Positions 40,257 through 49,051 are shown, counted from the stretch's first letter. The stretch: DNA of 64,000 bases from an uncultured Clostridia bacterium (GCA_947595585.1 CANQET010000001.1:1-64000), one strand, 5' to 3'. Notes: a model not told the origin generated them from the letters alone. Numbers and translations: made by a program.

Positions 40257-42356
40257 ATGGAACTTCTTGCACCCGCAGGGGGAGAAGCGGCGGCATACGT
40301 CGCCCTCGACGCCGGGGCCGACGCCGTATACCTCGGAATGAAGCAGTTCTCCGCGCGCAGCAGTGCGGAGAATTTCGACGTCTCCGCCCTCTCCCGCGTG
40401 ACGAAGTATGCTCATCTTCTCGGGGCGAAGGTCTACGTCGCCCTCAACACGCTCGTCAAGGACGGCGAGCTTTCGGAATTCTTTGGGGCGGCGGAGGCGG
40501 CATGGAGCGCAGGCGCCGATGCGATCCTGCTTCAGGATCTCTTCCTCGGGCGGGAGCTCAAGCGGCGCTGCCCCGCGCTCACGCTGCACCTCTCCACGCA
40601 GGCGGGGTGCTGCAACGTCTATGGCGCAGAGGTCGCAAGGGACTACGGCTTTTCGCGGGCCGTCCTCGCGCGGGAGACGCCAATTTCCGAAGTCGAAAAG
40701 ATCTCCCGCATCCTCGAGACGGAAGTCTTCGTGCAGGGAGCGCTCTGTACGGCCTTCTCGGGGCAATGCTTCTTCTCCTCGTTTGCGGGCGGGAACAGCG
40801 GCAACCGCGGCAAATGCAAGCAGCCTTGCCGTAAAAAATATTCCATCGACCGCAGCGGGTTCGATGCGCTCTCCTATGCGCTCTCGACCTCGGATCTCTG
40901 CCTCGGCAAAAGGCTGGATGCGCTGAAGGATGCGGGCGTCGTCTCCCTCAAGATCGAGGGCAGGATGCGGCGGGAAGAATATGTCGCCGCGGCCGTCTCC
41001 TACTACCGTGCCCGCCTCGCCGGGAGGGAGGGGAAGGAGGAATTTTCCGCCCTCGCCCGTGCCTACAACCGCGGCGATTATACCGAAGGGCTCATGTTCG
41101 GCCAGAAGGAAGACTTCCTCTCGCGGGACGTGCAGGGGCACATCGGAGTGCGGGTCGGCCTCGTAAAGATCGATGGGGGTACCCCCGTTTGCCGCACTTC
41201 GTTTGCGGCCAAGAAGGGGGACTGCTTCAAGATCCTCCGCGGCGGCAAGGAAGTTTGCGGCGCCTATTTTTCCAAGACGCAGACGGGGGGCTTTGCGCTT
41301 TCCGCCGAGAAAAAACTTCTTGCGGGCGATGAAGTCCGCCTCACCTCACGGCAGGATCCGTCCCTTCCCGCGCGGCGGCTTCGGCCCATCGCCGTCCGCC
41401 TCGAGATGAAGGCAGGCGCCCCCGCAAAGGCCTATTGCGGCGATCTCTGCTACACGGGCGAAGTGCTCCCCGCGGCCGAGAAGGCTCCCCTTTCCGAAGA
41501 AGACTTTCGCGCCGCCTTTTTGCGGGTGGACGGGCTCCCCTTGGCGCCGCAAATCGAGGTGGAGACGGACGGCGTATTCTTTGCGCGGTCTGCCCTCAAC
41601 GCCTTCCGCCGCGGCTTCTATGCGGCGCTCTGCGCCCATCTTTGCCCGAAGCGGGAAGAAAAGCTCCGAACGGCGCTCCCGCCCCTTCCGAATACCGCGG
41701 AAAATTCCCGCGTTGCCCGCATCGTCGATGGGCAAACTTGCGACATGGGGGCGGAAAACGAGCTCATCATCGTAAAACAGAGGGACCTCAAGGTCCCCGT
41801 ACGCGGCAAATATCTCTATCTTCCGCCCTTTTTGACCTCCGAGGAGATCGCGGCCATCGATCCGCGGGAGATCGCGGGCGTCTTCGGCGAAGGATATTAT
41901 GCCATCGCGCTCGCAAAAAAGTGGGGGGTCCCCCTGTTTGCGGGCACGGGCTTCCACATCGCAAACCGCATCGCCGTCTCCGCCGTGCGGGAGGTAGCGC
42001 AGTATTTTACGCTCTCCAAGGAGCTCTCCCGCACAGAACAGGATGTTCTCGCCGCCGAGGGGGCGTTTGCGCTCACCGCGGGGGACATCAAGCTCATGGA
42101 CCTCATCTATTGCCCCTTCGAAAAGACCTGTGCCGCCTGTTCGCGGCGTGAATTTTACTCGATGCGCGACGAAGCGGGGCGGATCTTCCCCTTAAGGCGG
42201 TATCTTTCCCCTACGGGGGCCTGCAGATTCGAGGTCTACAACTGCGCCGCGCTTCTCACCGAGGCGGGGACCGCGGGGCGGCTCTACGACGACAGCGCCC
42301 TTGCGGTGCGGCCGCATGCGACGACCAAAGGCCATGCGGAAAGGAGTGTGCTATGA
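40257..42356 (+). CDS. rlhA: U32-family peptidase-like protein (RlhA type)
   Basis: 699 residues. The N-terminal U32 domain (MELLAPAGGEAAAYVALDAG, DAILLQDLFLGRELKRRCPA) carries the Cys signature FVQGALCTAFSGQCFFSS and GNRGKCKQPCRKKYS, thought to bind an Fe-S cluster. A DUF3656-like middle and a second C-terminal part follow. The size matches E. coli RlhA, which makes 5-hydroxycytidine in 23S rRNA, so that role is the best guess. Start: GGGAG (40246-40250) abuts the ATG at 40251 but is 6 bases from the ATG at 40257, so 40257 is chosen. The stop overlaps mutS2. Confidence 0.85.
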   Translation: MELLAPAGGEAAAYVALDAGADAVYLGMKQFSARSSAENFDVSALSRVTKYAHLLGAKVYVALNTLVKDGELSEFFGAAEAAWSAGADAILLQDLFLGRELKRRCPALTLHLSTQAGCCNVYGAEVARDYGFSRAVLARETPISEVEKISRILETEVFVQGALCTAFSGQCFFSSFAGGNSGNRGKCKQPCRKKYSIDRSGFDALSYALSTSDLCLGKRLDALKDAGVVSLKIEGRMRREEYVAAAVSYYRARLAGREGKEEFSALARAYNRGDYTEGLMFGQKEDFLSRDVQGHIGVRVGLVKIDGGTPVCRTSFAAKKGDCFKILRGGKEVCGAYFSKTQTGGFALSAEKKLLAGDEVRLTSRQDPSLPARRLRPIAVRLEMKAGAPAKAYCGDLCYTGEVLPAAEKAPLSEEDFRAAFLRVDGLPLAPQIEVETDGVFFARSALNAFRRGFYAALCAHLCPKREEKLRTALPPLPNTAENSRVARIVDGQTCDMGAENELIIVKQRDLKVPVRGKYLYLPPFLTSEEIAAIDPREIAGVFGEGYYAIALAKKWGVPLFAGTGFHIANRIAVSAVREVAQYFTLSKELSRTEQDVLAAEGAFALTAGDIKLMDLIYCPFEKTCAACSRREFYSMRDEAGRIFPLRRYLSPTGACRFEVYNCAALLTEAGTAGRLYDDSALAVRPHATTKGHAERSVL

Positions 42357-44689
42357 AGCGTTCGGAAGAGCTCTTGGAGCTCGATAAAATACTACAGTCC
42401 GCGGCTTCTTTTGCCGTGCTCGATGCGGCGAAGGAGGCGATCCTCGCCCTTCGCCCCGTGCACGATCTTTCCGCGGCCCGCCGTGCGCTCGACGAGACGG
42501 AGGAAGCAAGCCTTCTGCTCTTTACGTTGGGCGCGGGCAGGGTGGAATACTTCCCGCCCCTCGGCGACGCCTTGGAACGTGCGGAGAAGGGGGCGACGCT
42601 CTCCTGCGCCGAACTGCTTTCCGCGGCCAAGGCGCTGCGTTCTCTGCGCCTCTTCGCCGAGTCCGTGCAAATATCCGATGGACGTACCCCCATGTTTTCC
42701 GGACTTGCGGCGCACGTCTACTTCGACCGCACCCTCGAGCGGGAGATCGGGGAGAAGATCCTCTCCGAGGATACCGTCGCCGATACCGCAAGCGAGGCAC
42801 TCTATGCCATCCGCAGCGAGATGCGTGCCCTCGGCGAGAGGATCCGTGCCCGCCTTGCGCAATACCTCACGGGCGACGAGAAAAAATATCTGCAAGACGG
42901 CGTGGTGACCGTCCGCGGCGACCGCTACGTCATCCCCGTCAAGGCCGAATATAAGCGGAGCATCCGCGGCTTCATCCACGATCGTTCCCAGAGCGGGGCG
43001 ACCGTGTTCGTCGAACCCGAGGAGGTCCTCGAGATGAACAACGAGCTCAGGGACCTTGCCATCGACGAACAGGAGGAAGTCGAACGCATTCTGAAGGACC
43101 TCTCGCGGCGGCTCGGGTTGCAGCGTACGCGCCTTGCCGATTCGATCGCGCTTCTCGTCGAGGCGGATACCTACTATGCCCGTGCGGAGTATTGTTACAA
43201 ACTGCACTGCACAAAACCCGTGCTCGAAGCGAAGGGGAGCGTTGCGATCGTCAAAGGGCGGCACCCCCTGCTCGATCCCAAGAAGGCGGTGCCCGTCTCT
43301 GTGGGCTTCGGGGAGGACTGCGGCTTTTTGCTCCTCTCGGGCGCCAACACGGGTGGCAAGACCGTCACCCTCAAGATGTGCGGCCTCTTCTGCCTCATGG
43401 CGACGTGCGGCTTCTTCGTGCCCGCGGCAGAGGGGACCCGTCTTTCGGTGCGTGAAGTCTGGTGCGACGTGGGCGACAGTCAGTCCATCGAGGAAAACCT
43501 CTCGACGTTCTCTTCCCATATCCTGCACTTAAAGGAGATCCTCGAGGGAGCGGGGGAGGGCGACGTCGTCCTCATCGATGAACCGGGCGGGGGCACCGAT
43601 CCCGAAGAGGGGCAAGCGATCGCCCGCGCGGTGCTTTTGACCCTGCTCGAAAAGGGCTGCCGCGGCATCGTGACGACCCACTATTCCGCCCTCAAAGAAT
43701 TTGCCTACGAACATGCGGGGCTCATGAACGGCTGCATGGAGTTCGACGCCGAAGATCATCGCCCCCTCTACCGCTTCCGCAAGGGGGCGCCGGGCTCTTC
43801 CAACGCCCTCGCCATCTGCACCCGCTTGGGGCTCGGTGAGGAGGTCGTCGGCCTTGCGCGGAGCTTTCTTTCGGAGGGGGCCCGTGCATTTGAAAGGACC
43901 TTGCAGGCGGCGGAGGAGAGCCGTATCCGTGCCGAAGAGACCGCGCGGGAGACCGCCCTTCTCAAGGCGGATTGGGAGGCGCGGACGGCACAGCTCGAAA
44001 AGGACGAAGAAAAATTCCGCCGCGAACGGGAGAAATTTCTCACTTCCGCAAAGGCAGATGCCCGCCGCATCGTCTCCGAACGGACGGTGCACGCGGAGGA
44101 ACTTCTCGCCGAGATCGAGGCGATCTTCCAAAAAGAGACCCTCGACGAGCGCGACCTCATCCGTGCCCGTACCCTCAAAAACAAGATGGGGGAAGAGGAG
44201 CGCGAAGAGGTCCCGCAGCGCGGCGACCCCGTCGATCCCAAAGCGCTGCGGGTGGGGGACCTCGTCCGCATTGGCAGCATGGGGACGCAGGGGACCGTGA
44301 TCGCGCTTCAGCCTGCGAAGGGCACGGCAGAAGTGCAGGCGGGCTCGCTCAAAGTGCGCGTACCGTTTTCCGATCTCTTCGCGGCCGCGCCCGCGGAGGA
44401 GAAGCGGGAGATCCGTGTTATGAGGAACGTCACTGCCCCCGCGGAGACCAAAAACGAGATCGACCTCATCGGCATGACGACTTCGGAGATGGAGCCCGAG
44501 CTCGAAAAATTCCTCGATGCCGCCGTGCTCGCGAATCTCTCCGAGGTGCGGATCGTCCACGGCATGGGCACGGGAAAACTGCGTGCCGCCGTGCATGCGC
44601 TTCTAAAAAAACACCACAGGGTGGCCTCTTTCCGCCTCGGGAAGTACGGCGAGGGGGAGAGCGGGGTGACGATCGTCACGCTGAAATGA
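42353..44689 (+). CDS. mutS2: Endonuclease MutS2
   Basis: 778-residue MutS paralogue lacking the mismatch-recognition domain; family members suppress recombination or split collided ribosomes. The ATPase core has LSGANTGGKTVTLKMCG (Walker A), VVLIDEPGGGTDPEEGQAIA and TTHYSALKEFAYEHAG. A coiled coil follows (about residues 520-620), then a KOW-like strand region and a C-terminal Smr domain (IDLIGMTTSEMEPELEKFLD, IVHGMGTGKLRAAV). Last gene of the coupled uvrC operon. Confidence 0.96.
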   Translation: MKRSEELLELDKILQSAASFAVLDAAKEAILALRPVHDLSAARRALDETEEASLLLFTLGAGRVEYFPPLGDALERAEKGATLSCAELLSAAKALRSLRLFAESVQISDGRTPMFSGLAAHVYFDRTLEREIGEKILSEDTVADTASEALYAIRSEMRALGERIRARLAQYLTGDEKKYLQDGVVTVRGDRYVIPVKAEYKRSIRGFIHDRSQSGATVFVEPEEVLEMNNELRDLAIDEQEEVERILKDLSRRLGLQRTRLADSIALLVEADTYYARAEYCYKLHCTKPVLEAKGSVAIVKGRHPLLDPKKAVPVSVGFGEDCGFLLLSGANTGGKTVTLKMCGLFCLMATCGFFVPAAEGTRLSVREVWCDVGDSQSIEENLSTFSSHILHLKEILEGAGEGDVVLIDEPGGGTDPEEGQAIARAVLLTLLEKGCRGIVTTHYSALKEFAYEHAGLMNGCMEFDAEDHRPLYRFRKGAPGSSNALAICTRLGLGEEVVGLARSFLSEGARAFERTLQAAEESRIRAEETARETALLKADWEARTAQLEKDEEKFRREREKFLTSAKADARRIVSERTVHAEELLAEIEAIFQKETLDERDLIRARTLKNKMGEEEREEVPQRGDPVDPKALRVGDLVRIGSMGTQGTVIALQPAKGTAEVQAGSLKVRVPFSDLFAAAPAEEKREIRVMRNVTAPAETKNEIDLIGMTTSEMEPELEKFLDAAVLANLSEVRIVHGMGTGKLRAAVHALLKKHHRVASFRLGKYGEGESGVTIVTLK

Positions 44690-44750
44690 CGAATATTCGG
44701 CTTCCGCAGACATACAATGGTGATAGATTTTGTGTGTTTGAGGAACCCTA

Positions 44751-45458
44751 ATGAAAGGACGAAAAATCACCGCGCTCACCAACGCCGCGCTTGCCGTCAT
44801 CCTGATCGCGCTCTCCGTCGTATGCTTTTTCCCCGCCGCAGATCCCGCTTCGGGCGTCGAGGAGCGTATCTTCCGCAGCGGCGGCAAGAAGGACGGCGTC
44901 TCCCTCATGGTCAACGTCTATGAGGGGAGAGAAGAGGTCTATGAGATGCTCGAGATCTTCGCGCGCTACGATGCCCGCATCACCTTCTTTCTCGGGGGAT
45001 GTTGGGCGGATGACAACGTAGAGTGCGTGCGTGCGATCGCGGCGGCGGGGCATGAAGTGGGTTCGCACGGCTACTTTCATCTCGACCACGCGAGCCTCGG
45101 CTATGAGGAGAACGTGCGGGAGATCGCGGCGAGCGTAGAGTTCTTATCCCTCGCCACGGGAAGCCCCATAGAGCTCTTTGCGCCGCCCTCGGGCGCCTAT
45201 TCGGATGAGACCGTCCGCGCCGCCGAGAGCATGGGCCTCAAGACGATCTTATGGAGCAAAGATACCATCGATTGGCGGGATGAAGACAGTGAGCTCGTCT
45301 TTCGCCGTGCGGCCGCAGCGGAGGGAGGAGACCTCGTCCTCATGCACCCGAAAAAACACACCGTGGCGGCACTTCCCCGCATTTTGGAGGAGTACCGCGC
45401 GCGAGGGCTCATCGTCATCCCCGTCGGGGAAAATCTGCAAGCATCGGAAATTCCGTAA
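44751..45458 (+). CDS. ylxY: YlxY-like polysaccharide deacetylase homologue lacking the catalytic Asp pair
   Basis: 235 residues. An N-terminal signal anchor (ITALTNAALAVILIALSVVC, about residues 5-27) puts the NodB-like domain outside. Motif 2 is intact (HEVGSHGYFHLDHA), but motif 1, usually TFDDGP with base and metal Asp, reads SLMVNVYEG here. That substitution is characteristic of YlxY, which in B. subtilis lies directly before the M16 peptidase gene mlpA, as here. Deacetylase activity is therefore doubtful. GAGG lies upstream of the ATG. Confidence 0.85.
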   Translation: MKGRKITALTNAALAVILIALSVVCFFPAADPASGVEERIFRSGGKKDGVSLMVNVYEGREEVYEMLEIFARYDARITFFLGGCWADDNVECVRAIAAAGHEVGSHGYFHLDHASLGYEENVREIAASVEFLSLATGSPIELFAPPSGAYSDETVRAAESMGLKTILWSKDTIDWRDEDSELVFRRAAAAEGGDLVLMHPKKHTVAALPRILEEYRARGLIVIPVGENLQASEIP

Positions 45459-45478
45459 CAAAATAAGAGAGGAAAAAC

Positions 45479-46717
45479 ATGATCGAAACAAGAAAACTTT
45501 CCAACGGCGTGCGCATTATCGTCAAGCGCATGGAGGGACTCTATTCCGTCGCGATGGGGGTGCTCGTGGGAACGGGCTCTGCCTTCGAGACGGACGCGGA
45601 GGACGGCATCTCCCACTTCATCGAACACATGCAGTTCAAGGGGACGCCCACCCGCACGGCATTCGAGATCTCGGATGCCTTCGACGCGCTGGGGGCGCAG
45701 GTCAACGCCTTCACGGGCAAAGATATGACGTGTTACTACGCCAAGGCCACCTGCGATCACGCCGCCGAGGCCTTCGACCTGCTCGCCGACCTCTTTCTGC
45801 ACGCGAACTACCCCGAACACGAGATGGTGCGCGAGAAGGGGGTCATCCTCGAGGAGATCGGCATGAACGAGGATTCGCCCGAAGATCTCTGCCTCGACCT
45901 CTTGGCGCGGGCGACCTTCGGAAAACATAACTACGGCCGAAATATTTTGGGACCTGCCGCCAACGTGAAGAACTTCACGCGGGAACAGGTGTTTCATTAT
46001 AAAAAGGAGCGCTACGTCCCGCGCAATATCGTCGTCTCCTTTGCGGGGAACATCGATCCCGAGGAGGCCTTCCGCCTCACGGAGGCGGCCTTCGGAGGGC
46101 TGGAGGATACCCCGCTCGTCCGCCGTGCAAAACGGGTGCAGTTCCGTGCGGGGAACATCGTAAAACGGAAGAAATACGAACAGGTGCACTTCGCGATCGG
46201 CTTCCCGAGCATTCCGCGGGACGACGACAGCTATTATGCCGTACAGGTCATGAATGCGGCGCTCGGCGGCGGCCTCTCTTCCCGCCTCTTCAAGCGGGTG
46301 CGCGAGGAGCTCGGGCTCGCCTATTCCGTCTATTCCTATACTTCGCACTACGCCGAAACGGGGCTTCTCGCCGTGTACGCGGGCGTCAACCCCGAGAAGG
46401 CCGAAGACGCCAAGCAGGCGATCGTCGGGGTCATCGAAGAGCTTCGCCGCGGCGGCATCACCGAGGAAGAGTTTTTGCGCGGACGGGAACAGCTCAAGGC
46501 AGGCAGCGTGTTTTCCCAGGAGAGCACCAACGCGCAGATGCTCCTTTACGGGCGGAATCTCCTGTATACGGGGGAGGTCTACGACTTGGAGAAGCGCATG
46601 GAAGAGCTCTCGCAGCTCACCCTCGACGACGTCACAAAGGCCATCGGGGCGCATTTCGACCTTACGAAGGCCGCCATCGCCGCCGTCGGGACGCTTGCGG
46701 ACAAGCTCACGCTATGA
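45479..46717 (+). CDS. mlpA: M16-family zinc peptidase (MlpA/YmxG type)
   Basis: 412-residue pitrilysin-type peptidase. The inverted zinc motif HxxEH appears as SHFIEHMQFKGTPTR, with the downstream Glu in EKGVILEEIGMNEDSPEDL. The second half (RVREELGLAYSVYSYTSHY) is the non-catalytic half with the conserved substrate-anchoring RxxY-like segment. Cytosolic, no signal peptide. The ylxY-mlpA order is conserved in Firmicutes. Its stop overlaps the glycosylase gene. Confidence 0.94.
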   Translation: MIETRKLSNGVRIIVKRMEGLYSVAMGVLVGTGSAFETDAEDGISHFIEHMQFKGTPTRTAFEISDAFDALGAQVNAFTGKDMTCYYAKATCDHAAEAFDLLADLFLHANYPEHEMVREKGVILEEIGMNEDSPEDLCLDLLARATFGKHNYGRNILGPAANVKNFTREQVFHYKKERYVPRNIVVSFAGNIDPEEAFRLTEAAFGGLEDTPLVRRAKRVQFRAGNIVKRKKYEQVHFAIGFPSIPRDDDSYYAVQVMNAALGGGLSSRLFKRVREELGLAYSVYSYTSHYAETGLLAVYAGVNPEKAEDAKQAIVGVIEELRRGGITEEEFLRGREQLKAGSVFSQESTNAQMLLYGRNLLYTGEVYDLEKRMEELSQLTLDDVTKAIGAHFDLTKAAIAAVGTLADKLTL

Positions 46718-47196
46718 GAAGAGCGGAGGGCTTTGCACCCGAATACGACGAAGGAAGCCGCGTCATCATCCTCGGAAGCTTCCCGAGCGTGAAGAGCCGC
46801 GCGGAGGGGTTTTACTACGGCAATCCGCAAAACCGCTTCTGGCGCATGCTCGCCGCCTTTTTCCATGAAGCGCTTCCCCGCAGCGTCGAAGAAAAGCGCG
46901 GCCTCCTGCATACATACGGCGTCGCGCTCTGGGATATGGTCGCCGCGTGCGCGATCGAGGGCTCTGCGGATGCCTCCATCCGCGAAGAGGAGACGGCGGA
47001 TATCGCATGGCTCGCCGCCCGTATCCCGCAGGCGACGATCCTGTGCAACGGGGCAAAGGCGTATGCACTGCTTTCGGCCGCTGCGCCCGAACTTCTCCCC
47101 CGTGCAAAGAAGCTCCCCTCGACTTCTCCCGCCAATCCGCGCTACAGCGAGGAAGTGTGGCATGCGGCGCTCGACGAAGCGCTTCGTCGCCGATAA
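46714..47196 (+). CDS. DNA-deoxyinosine glycosylase (HDG, uracil-DNA glycosylase superfamily)
   Basis: 160-residue base-excision repair enzyme. The family signature ILGSFPSVKSRAEGFYYGNP followed by QNRFWRMLAAFF is clear, with YGVALWDMVAACAIEGSADA and the late PSTSPANPRYS. Such enzymes remove hypoxanthine produced by adenine deamination. The start codon overlaps the mlpA stop (ATGA), so it is translationally coupled although functionally unrelated. Confidence 0.92.
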   Translation: MRRAEGFAPEYDEGSRVIILGSFPSVKSRAEGFYYGNPQNRFWRMLAAFFHEALPRSVEEKRGLLHTYGVALWDMVAACAIEGSADASIREEETADIAWLAARIPQATILCNGAKAYALLSAAAPELLPRAKKLPSTSPANPRYSEEVWHAALDEALRRR

Positions 47197-47305
47197 GCGG
47201 GGGGATGCTATCGTTTATTTGCAAAATGCAAGGGGGATCTCTCCAAAGAAGACGGGGGAATTTGCGCGAAAGCGGGACTTCGATCGAGGAATTGTCCAAA
47301 AAGTA

Positions 47306-47334
47306 TTGACATCCGCGGAAAAAAGCGGTACAAT
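47306..47334 (+). promoter_or_regulatory. Promoter of acpP
   Basis: TTGACA (47306-47311), 17 bases, TACAAT (47329-47334). The spacer contains CCGC/GCGG arms. Confidence 0.87.
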
Positions 47335-47379
47335 ATAAAAAATTATGAAATGCCCCGTACGCGAGGCAGGAGGAAAAAT

Positions 47380-47607
47380 ATGTTCGAAAAAGTTTGCGCA
47401 ATGCTCGCAGAGCAGCTCGGGATCCCCGCGGATTCCATAAAGCCCGAGTCCGACGTCATCAAAGATCTTCACGCCGATTCCCTCGATGTCGTCGAACTCA
47501 TGATGACACTCGAAAACACCTACGGCATCACCCTTCCCGACGGCGACGTCGAGAATATCAAGACGGTGCAGGATATCGTCGATATGATGAACAAGATCGT
47601 CAAGTAA
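47380..47607 (+). CDS. acpP: Acyl carrier protein
   Basis: 75-residue acidic four-helix protein that carries fatty-acyl chains. The phosphopantetheine attachment Ser is in DLHADSLDVVELMM. Other family parts: ESDVIKDL and FEKVCAMLAEQLGI at the start. The ATG at 47380 has GGCAGGAGG upstream; the track's 10 extra residues overlap the promoter leader. Monocistronic here; no fab genes are nearby. Confidence 0.95.
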   Translation: MFEKVCAMLAEQLGIPADSIKPESDVIKDLHADSLDVVELMMTLENTYGITLPDGDVENIKTVQDIVDMMNKIVK

Positions 47608-47614
47608 ACCGCAC

Positions 47615-47642
47615 GGCGCTCCTTCGGGGGCGCCGAAGTTTT
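47615..47642 (+). terminator. Terminator after acpP
   Basis: GGCGCTCC TTCG GGGGCGCC: an 8-bp stem with a UUCG tetraloop, then GAAGTTTT. Confidence 0.8.
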
Positions 47643-47678
47643 GGAAAAAAATTCTCGGGAAAACCTTGCTTCATAGCG

Positions 47679-47707
47679 TTGCTTTTTCGGGGCGGAGATG
47701 ATATAAT
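47679..47707 (+). promoter_or_regulatory. Promoter of the 6S RNA candidate
   Basis: TTGCTT (47679-47684), 17 bases, TATAAT (47702-47707); start expected at about 47714. Confidence 0.8.
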
Positions 47708-47713
47708 AGAGTA

Positions 47714-47904
47714 GACACCTGCGGTGTACGGAGTTCGGGAAATAAGCGGGATCCACAAAGTTCATTAGGGAGCGCATGTCGGTTCGGATAGGCAAGGTCT
47801 GTATGAAAATACGGAAAGTCTGATGCCGTATCGCCGCGCACCCGCCTGCATGAGATGCGGGTTCACCCATTTTCGAGCTGCGGCACAGGCGGATGTCTTT
47901 TTTT
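47714..47904 (+). ncRNA. ssrS: 6S RNA candidate
   Basis: 191-nt transcript between a promoter and a T7 run, with no ORF. The ends close: GACA-CCTG at the 5' end pairs with CAGG-(CGGA)-TGTC at the 3' end. AGTTCGGG can pair with TTCGAGCT further in, then an unpaired region follows, then a long imperfect arm tipped by CTGTAT-GAAA-ATACGG, and a side hairpin CCCG/CGGG near GGGTTCACCC. A long closing stem, central bubble and apical arm at 180-200 nt is the 6S RNA plan, the RNA that mimics an open promoter and binds RNA polymerase. Confidence 0.72.
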
Positions 47905-47955
47905 CTAAAAAATTTTCCCGACGCCAAAAATTTTACGTTTTGCGGGCAAAATCGG

Positions 47956-47984
47956 TTGCAAGAACGCGCGGATTATGGTATAAT
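47956..47984 (+). promoter_or_regulatory. Promoter of the tRNA-Glu gene
   Basis: TTGCAA (47956-47961), 17 bases, TATAAT (47979-47984). Confidence 0.85.
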
Positions 47985-48047
47985 CTACAGGCGATCGGGG
48001 AAAACGACGCTTCCGCAAGGGAGCCGCCCCATAGCAAAATTACATAC

Positions 48048-48122
48048 GGCCTTGTGGTCAAGCGGTTAAGACGGCGCCCTCTCACGGCGCAATCCCGGGT
48101 TCGATTCCCGGCAAGGTCACCA
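48048..48122 (+). tRNA. tRNA-Glu (anticodon CTC)
   Basis: Acceptor GGCCTTG pairs with CAAGGTC (one G-T pair), D arm with GGTCAAGCGGTTAAGAC, anticodon arm GGCGCC-CTCTCAC-GGCGC with anticodon CTC, T arm CCCGGGTTCGATTCCCGG. The discriminator A and an encoded CCA end at 48122. The anticodon stem sequence is like that of E. coli tRNA-Glu. A single tRNA with its own promoter. Confidence 0.95.
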
Positions 48123-48161
48123 TGCAGCCCCGTCCATTCTTTTGAATGGACGGGGCTGCAT
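48122..48161 (+). terminator. 18-bp inverted repeat abutting the tRNA 3' end
   Basis: ATGCAGCCCCGTCCATTC TTTT GAATGGACGGGGCTGCAT. The stem starts at the last A of the encoded CCA. Very stable, but followed by TATG rather than a T run. Confidence 0.7.
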
Positions 48162-48300
48162 TATGAACGCGTTCGGGCAGCAGAAGAAGGCGGCGGGTTC
48201 GCCCCGCGCGAAGCTTCTGATTGTGATACCAAGCGCGGCACAAGCCCCATTGGGGGGCGAAGTATTCCCGGGGCGGGAAATCGGGAAAAGTTGCAAAGCG
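48162..48300. other. Non-coding gap with a repeat D fragment
   Basis: Contains AAGCGCGGCACAAGCCCC and GGGGCGAAGTA-like pieces (about 48231-48265) that match the interior of repeat D. No gene seen. Confidence 0.5.
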
Positions 48301-48303
48301 GAG

Positions 48304-48333
48304 TTGACTTTCGGGGGCAGTGTGTGCTATAAT
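48304..48333 (+). promoter_or_regulatory. Promoter of the NlpC/P60-like gene
   Basis: TTGACT (48304-48309), 18-base spacer, TATAAT (48328-48333). Confidence 0.8.
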
Positions 48334-48380
48334 CATAATAGGATCGATTTCGATCGCCGCAAACAAGAAAAGGGGCGAAT

Positions 48381-49001
48381 ATGGAAGAGCGCGGAGGATA
48401 TATCTACATCGTATTTTCGCAGACCCCGTATAAGATGGGTCGGTTTATCCGCGCGATCACACACGGGACGTTTAACCATGTCTCGGTGGCGCTCGACGGC
48501 GAGCTGACTGAGATGTACTCCTTTGCGCGTCTCAAGCGCGATACGCCCTTCTGCGGGGGCTTCGTGCACGAAGGGGCGGAGCGGTACCGTTTCCGCGGCC
48601 GCACGGCGAAGATCTCCATCTGCGGCGTTTACGTGGGGGAAGAGGTCGCGCAAAAGGTGCGCGGCAGCATCAAGGAAATGGAGCTTAGGCGGGATACCTA
48701 TATCTATAATTTGCTCTCCGCGCTACTTGTTCCGCTCCGCAAGAAGGCCTATGCACGCGATTCTTATACCTGCGTGGAGTTCGTCTCTGCGATCCTGAAG
48801 ATCGCGGGGGTGGGGCTGCTTTGCGAATGCTATACGGCCTCTGAGCTCTACGCCCAGCTGCAAGATCATGAGATCTACCGCGGAGAATTCCCCGCCGAGG
48901 CTTCGATCGTCGACGAAAGCTACGCAGAGCACGTATCGATCCCCCGCCGCATCACGAGCTCGGCAAAGCAGTTCGGCTGCCTTCTCCATCGGATCTTTTA
49001 G
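48381..49001 (+). CDS. Putative permuted NlpC/P60 (papain-like) hydrolase
   Basis: 206 residues, no signal peptide or membrane helix. The order of likely catalytic residues is His first (His33 in THGTFNHVSVAL) and Cys later (Cys131 in DSYTCVEFVSAILK), as in circularly permuted NlpC/P60 or YiiX/LRAT-like proteins, whose motif is usually NC.E....L. The substrate is unknown; a cytosolic location argues against cell-wall hydrolysis. Own promoter and terminator. Confidence 0.65.
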   Translation: MEERGGYIYIVFSQTPYKMGRFIRAITHGTFNHVSVALDGELTEMYSFARLKRDTPFCGGFVHEGAERYRFRGRTAKISICGVYVGEEVAQKVRGSIKEMELRRDTYIYNLLSALLVPLRKKAYARDSYTCVEFVSAILKIAGVGLLCECYTASELYAQLQDHEIYRGEFPAEASIVDESYAEHVSIPRRITSSAKQFGCLLHRIF

Positions 49002-49015
49002 CGAAAAAGTACATA

Positions 49016-49051
49016 CGTCCCCCTCCGTTTGCAGACGGCAGGGGGCTTTTT
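49016..49051 (+). terminator. Terminator after the NlpC/P60-like gene
   Basis: CCCCCT ... AGGGGG stem with inner CGT/ACG pairs and CTTTTTC tail. Confidence 0.85.

Noticed and set aside
47714-47904. T-box leader
   Set aside because: No UGGN antiterminator motif or specifier loop is recognisable, and no aminoacyl-tRNA synthetase or amino-acid gene follows.
48142-48507. 121-residue ORF after tRNA-Glu
   Set aside because: It begins in the hairpin, runs through the promoter and overlaps the NlpC/P60-like gene in another frame.
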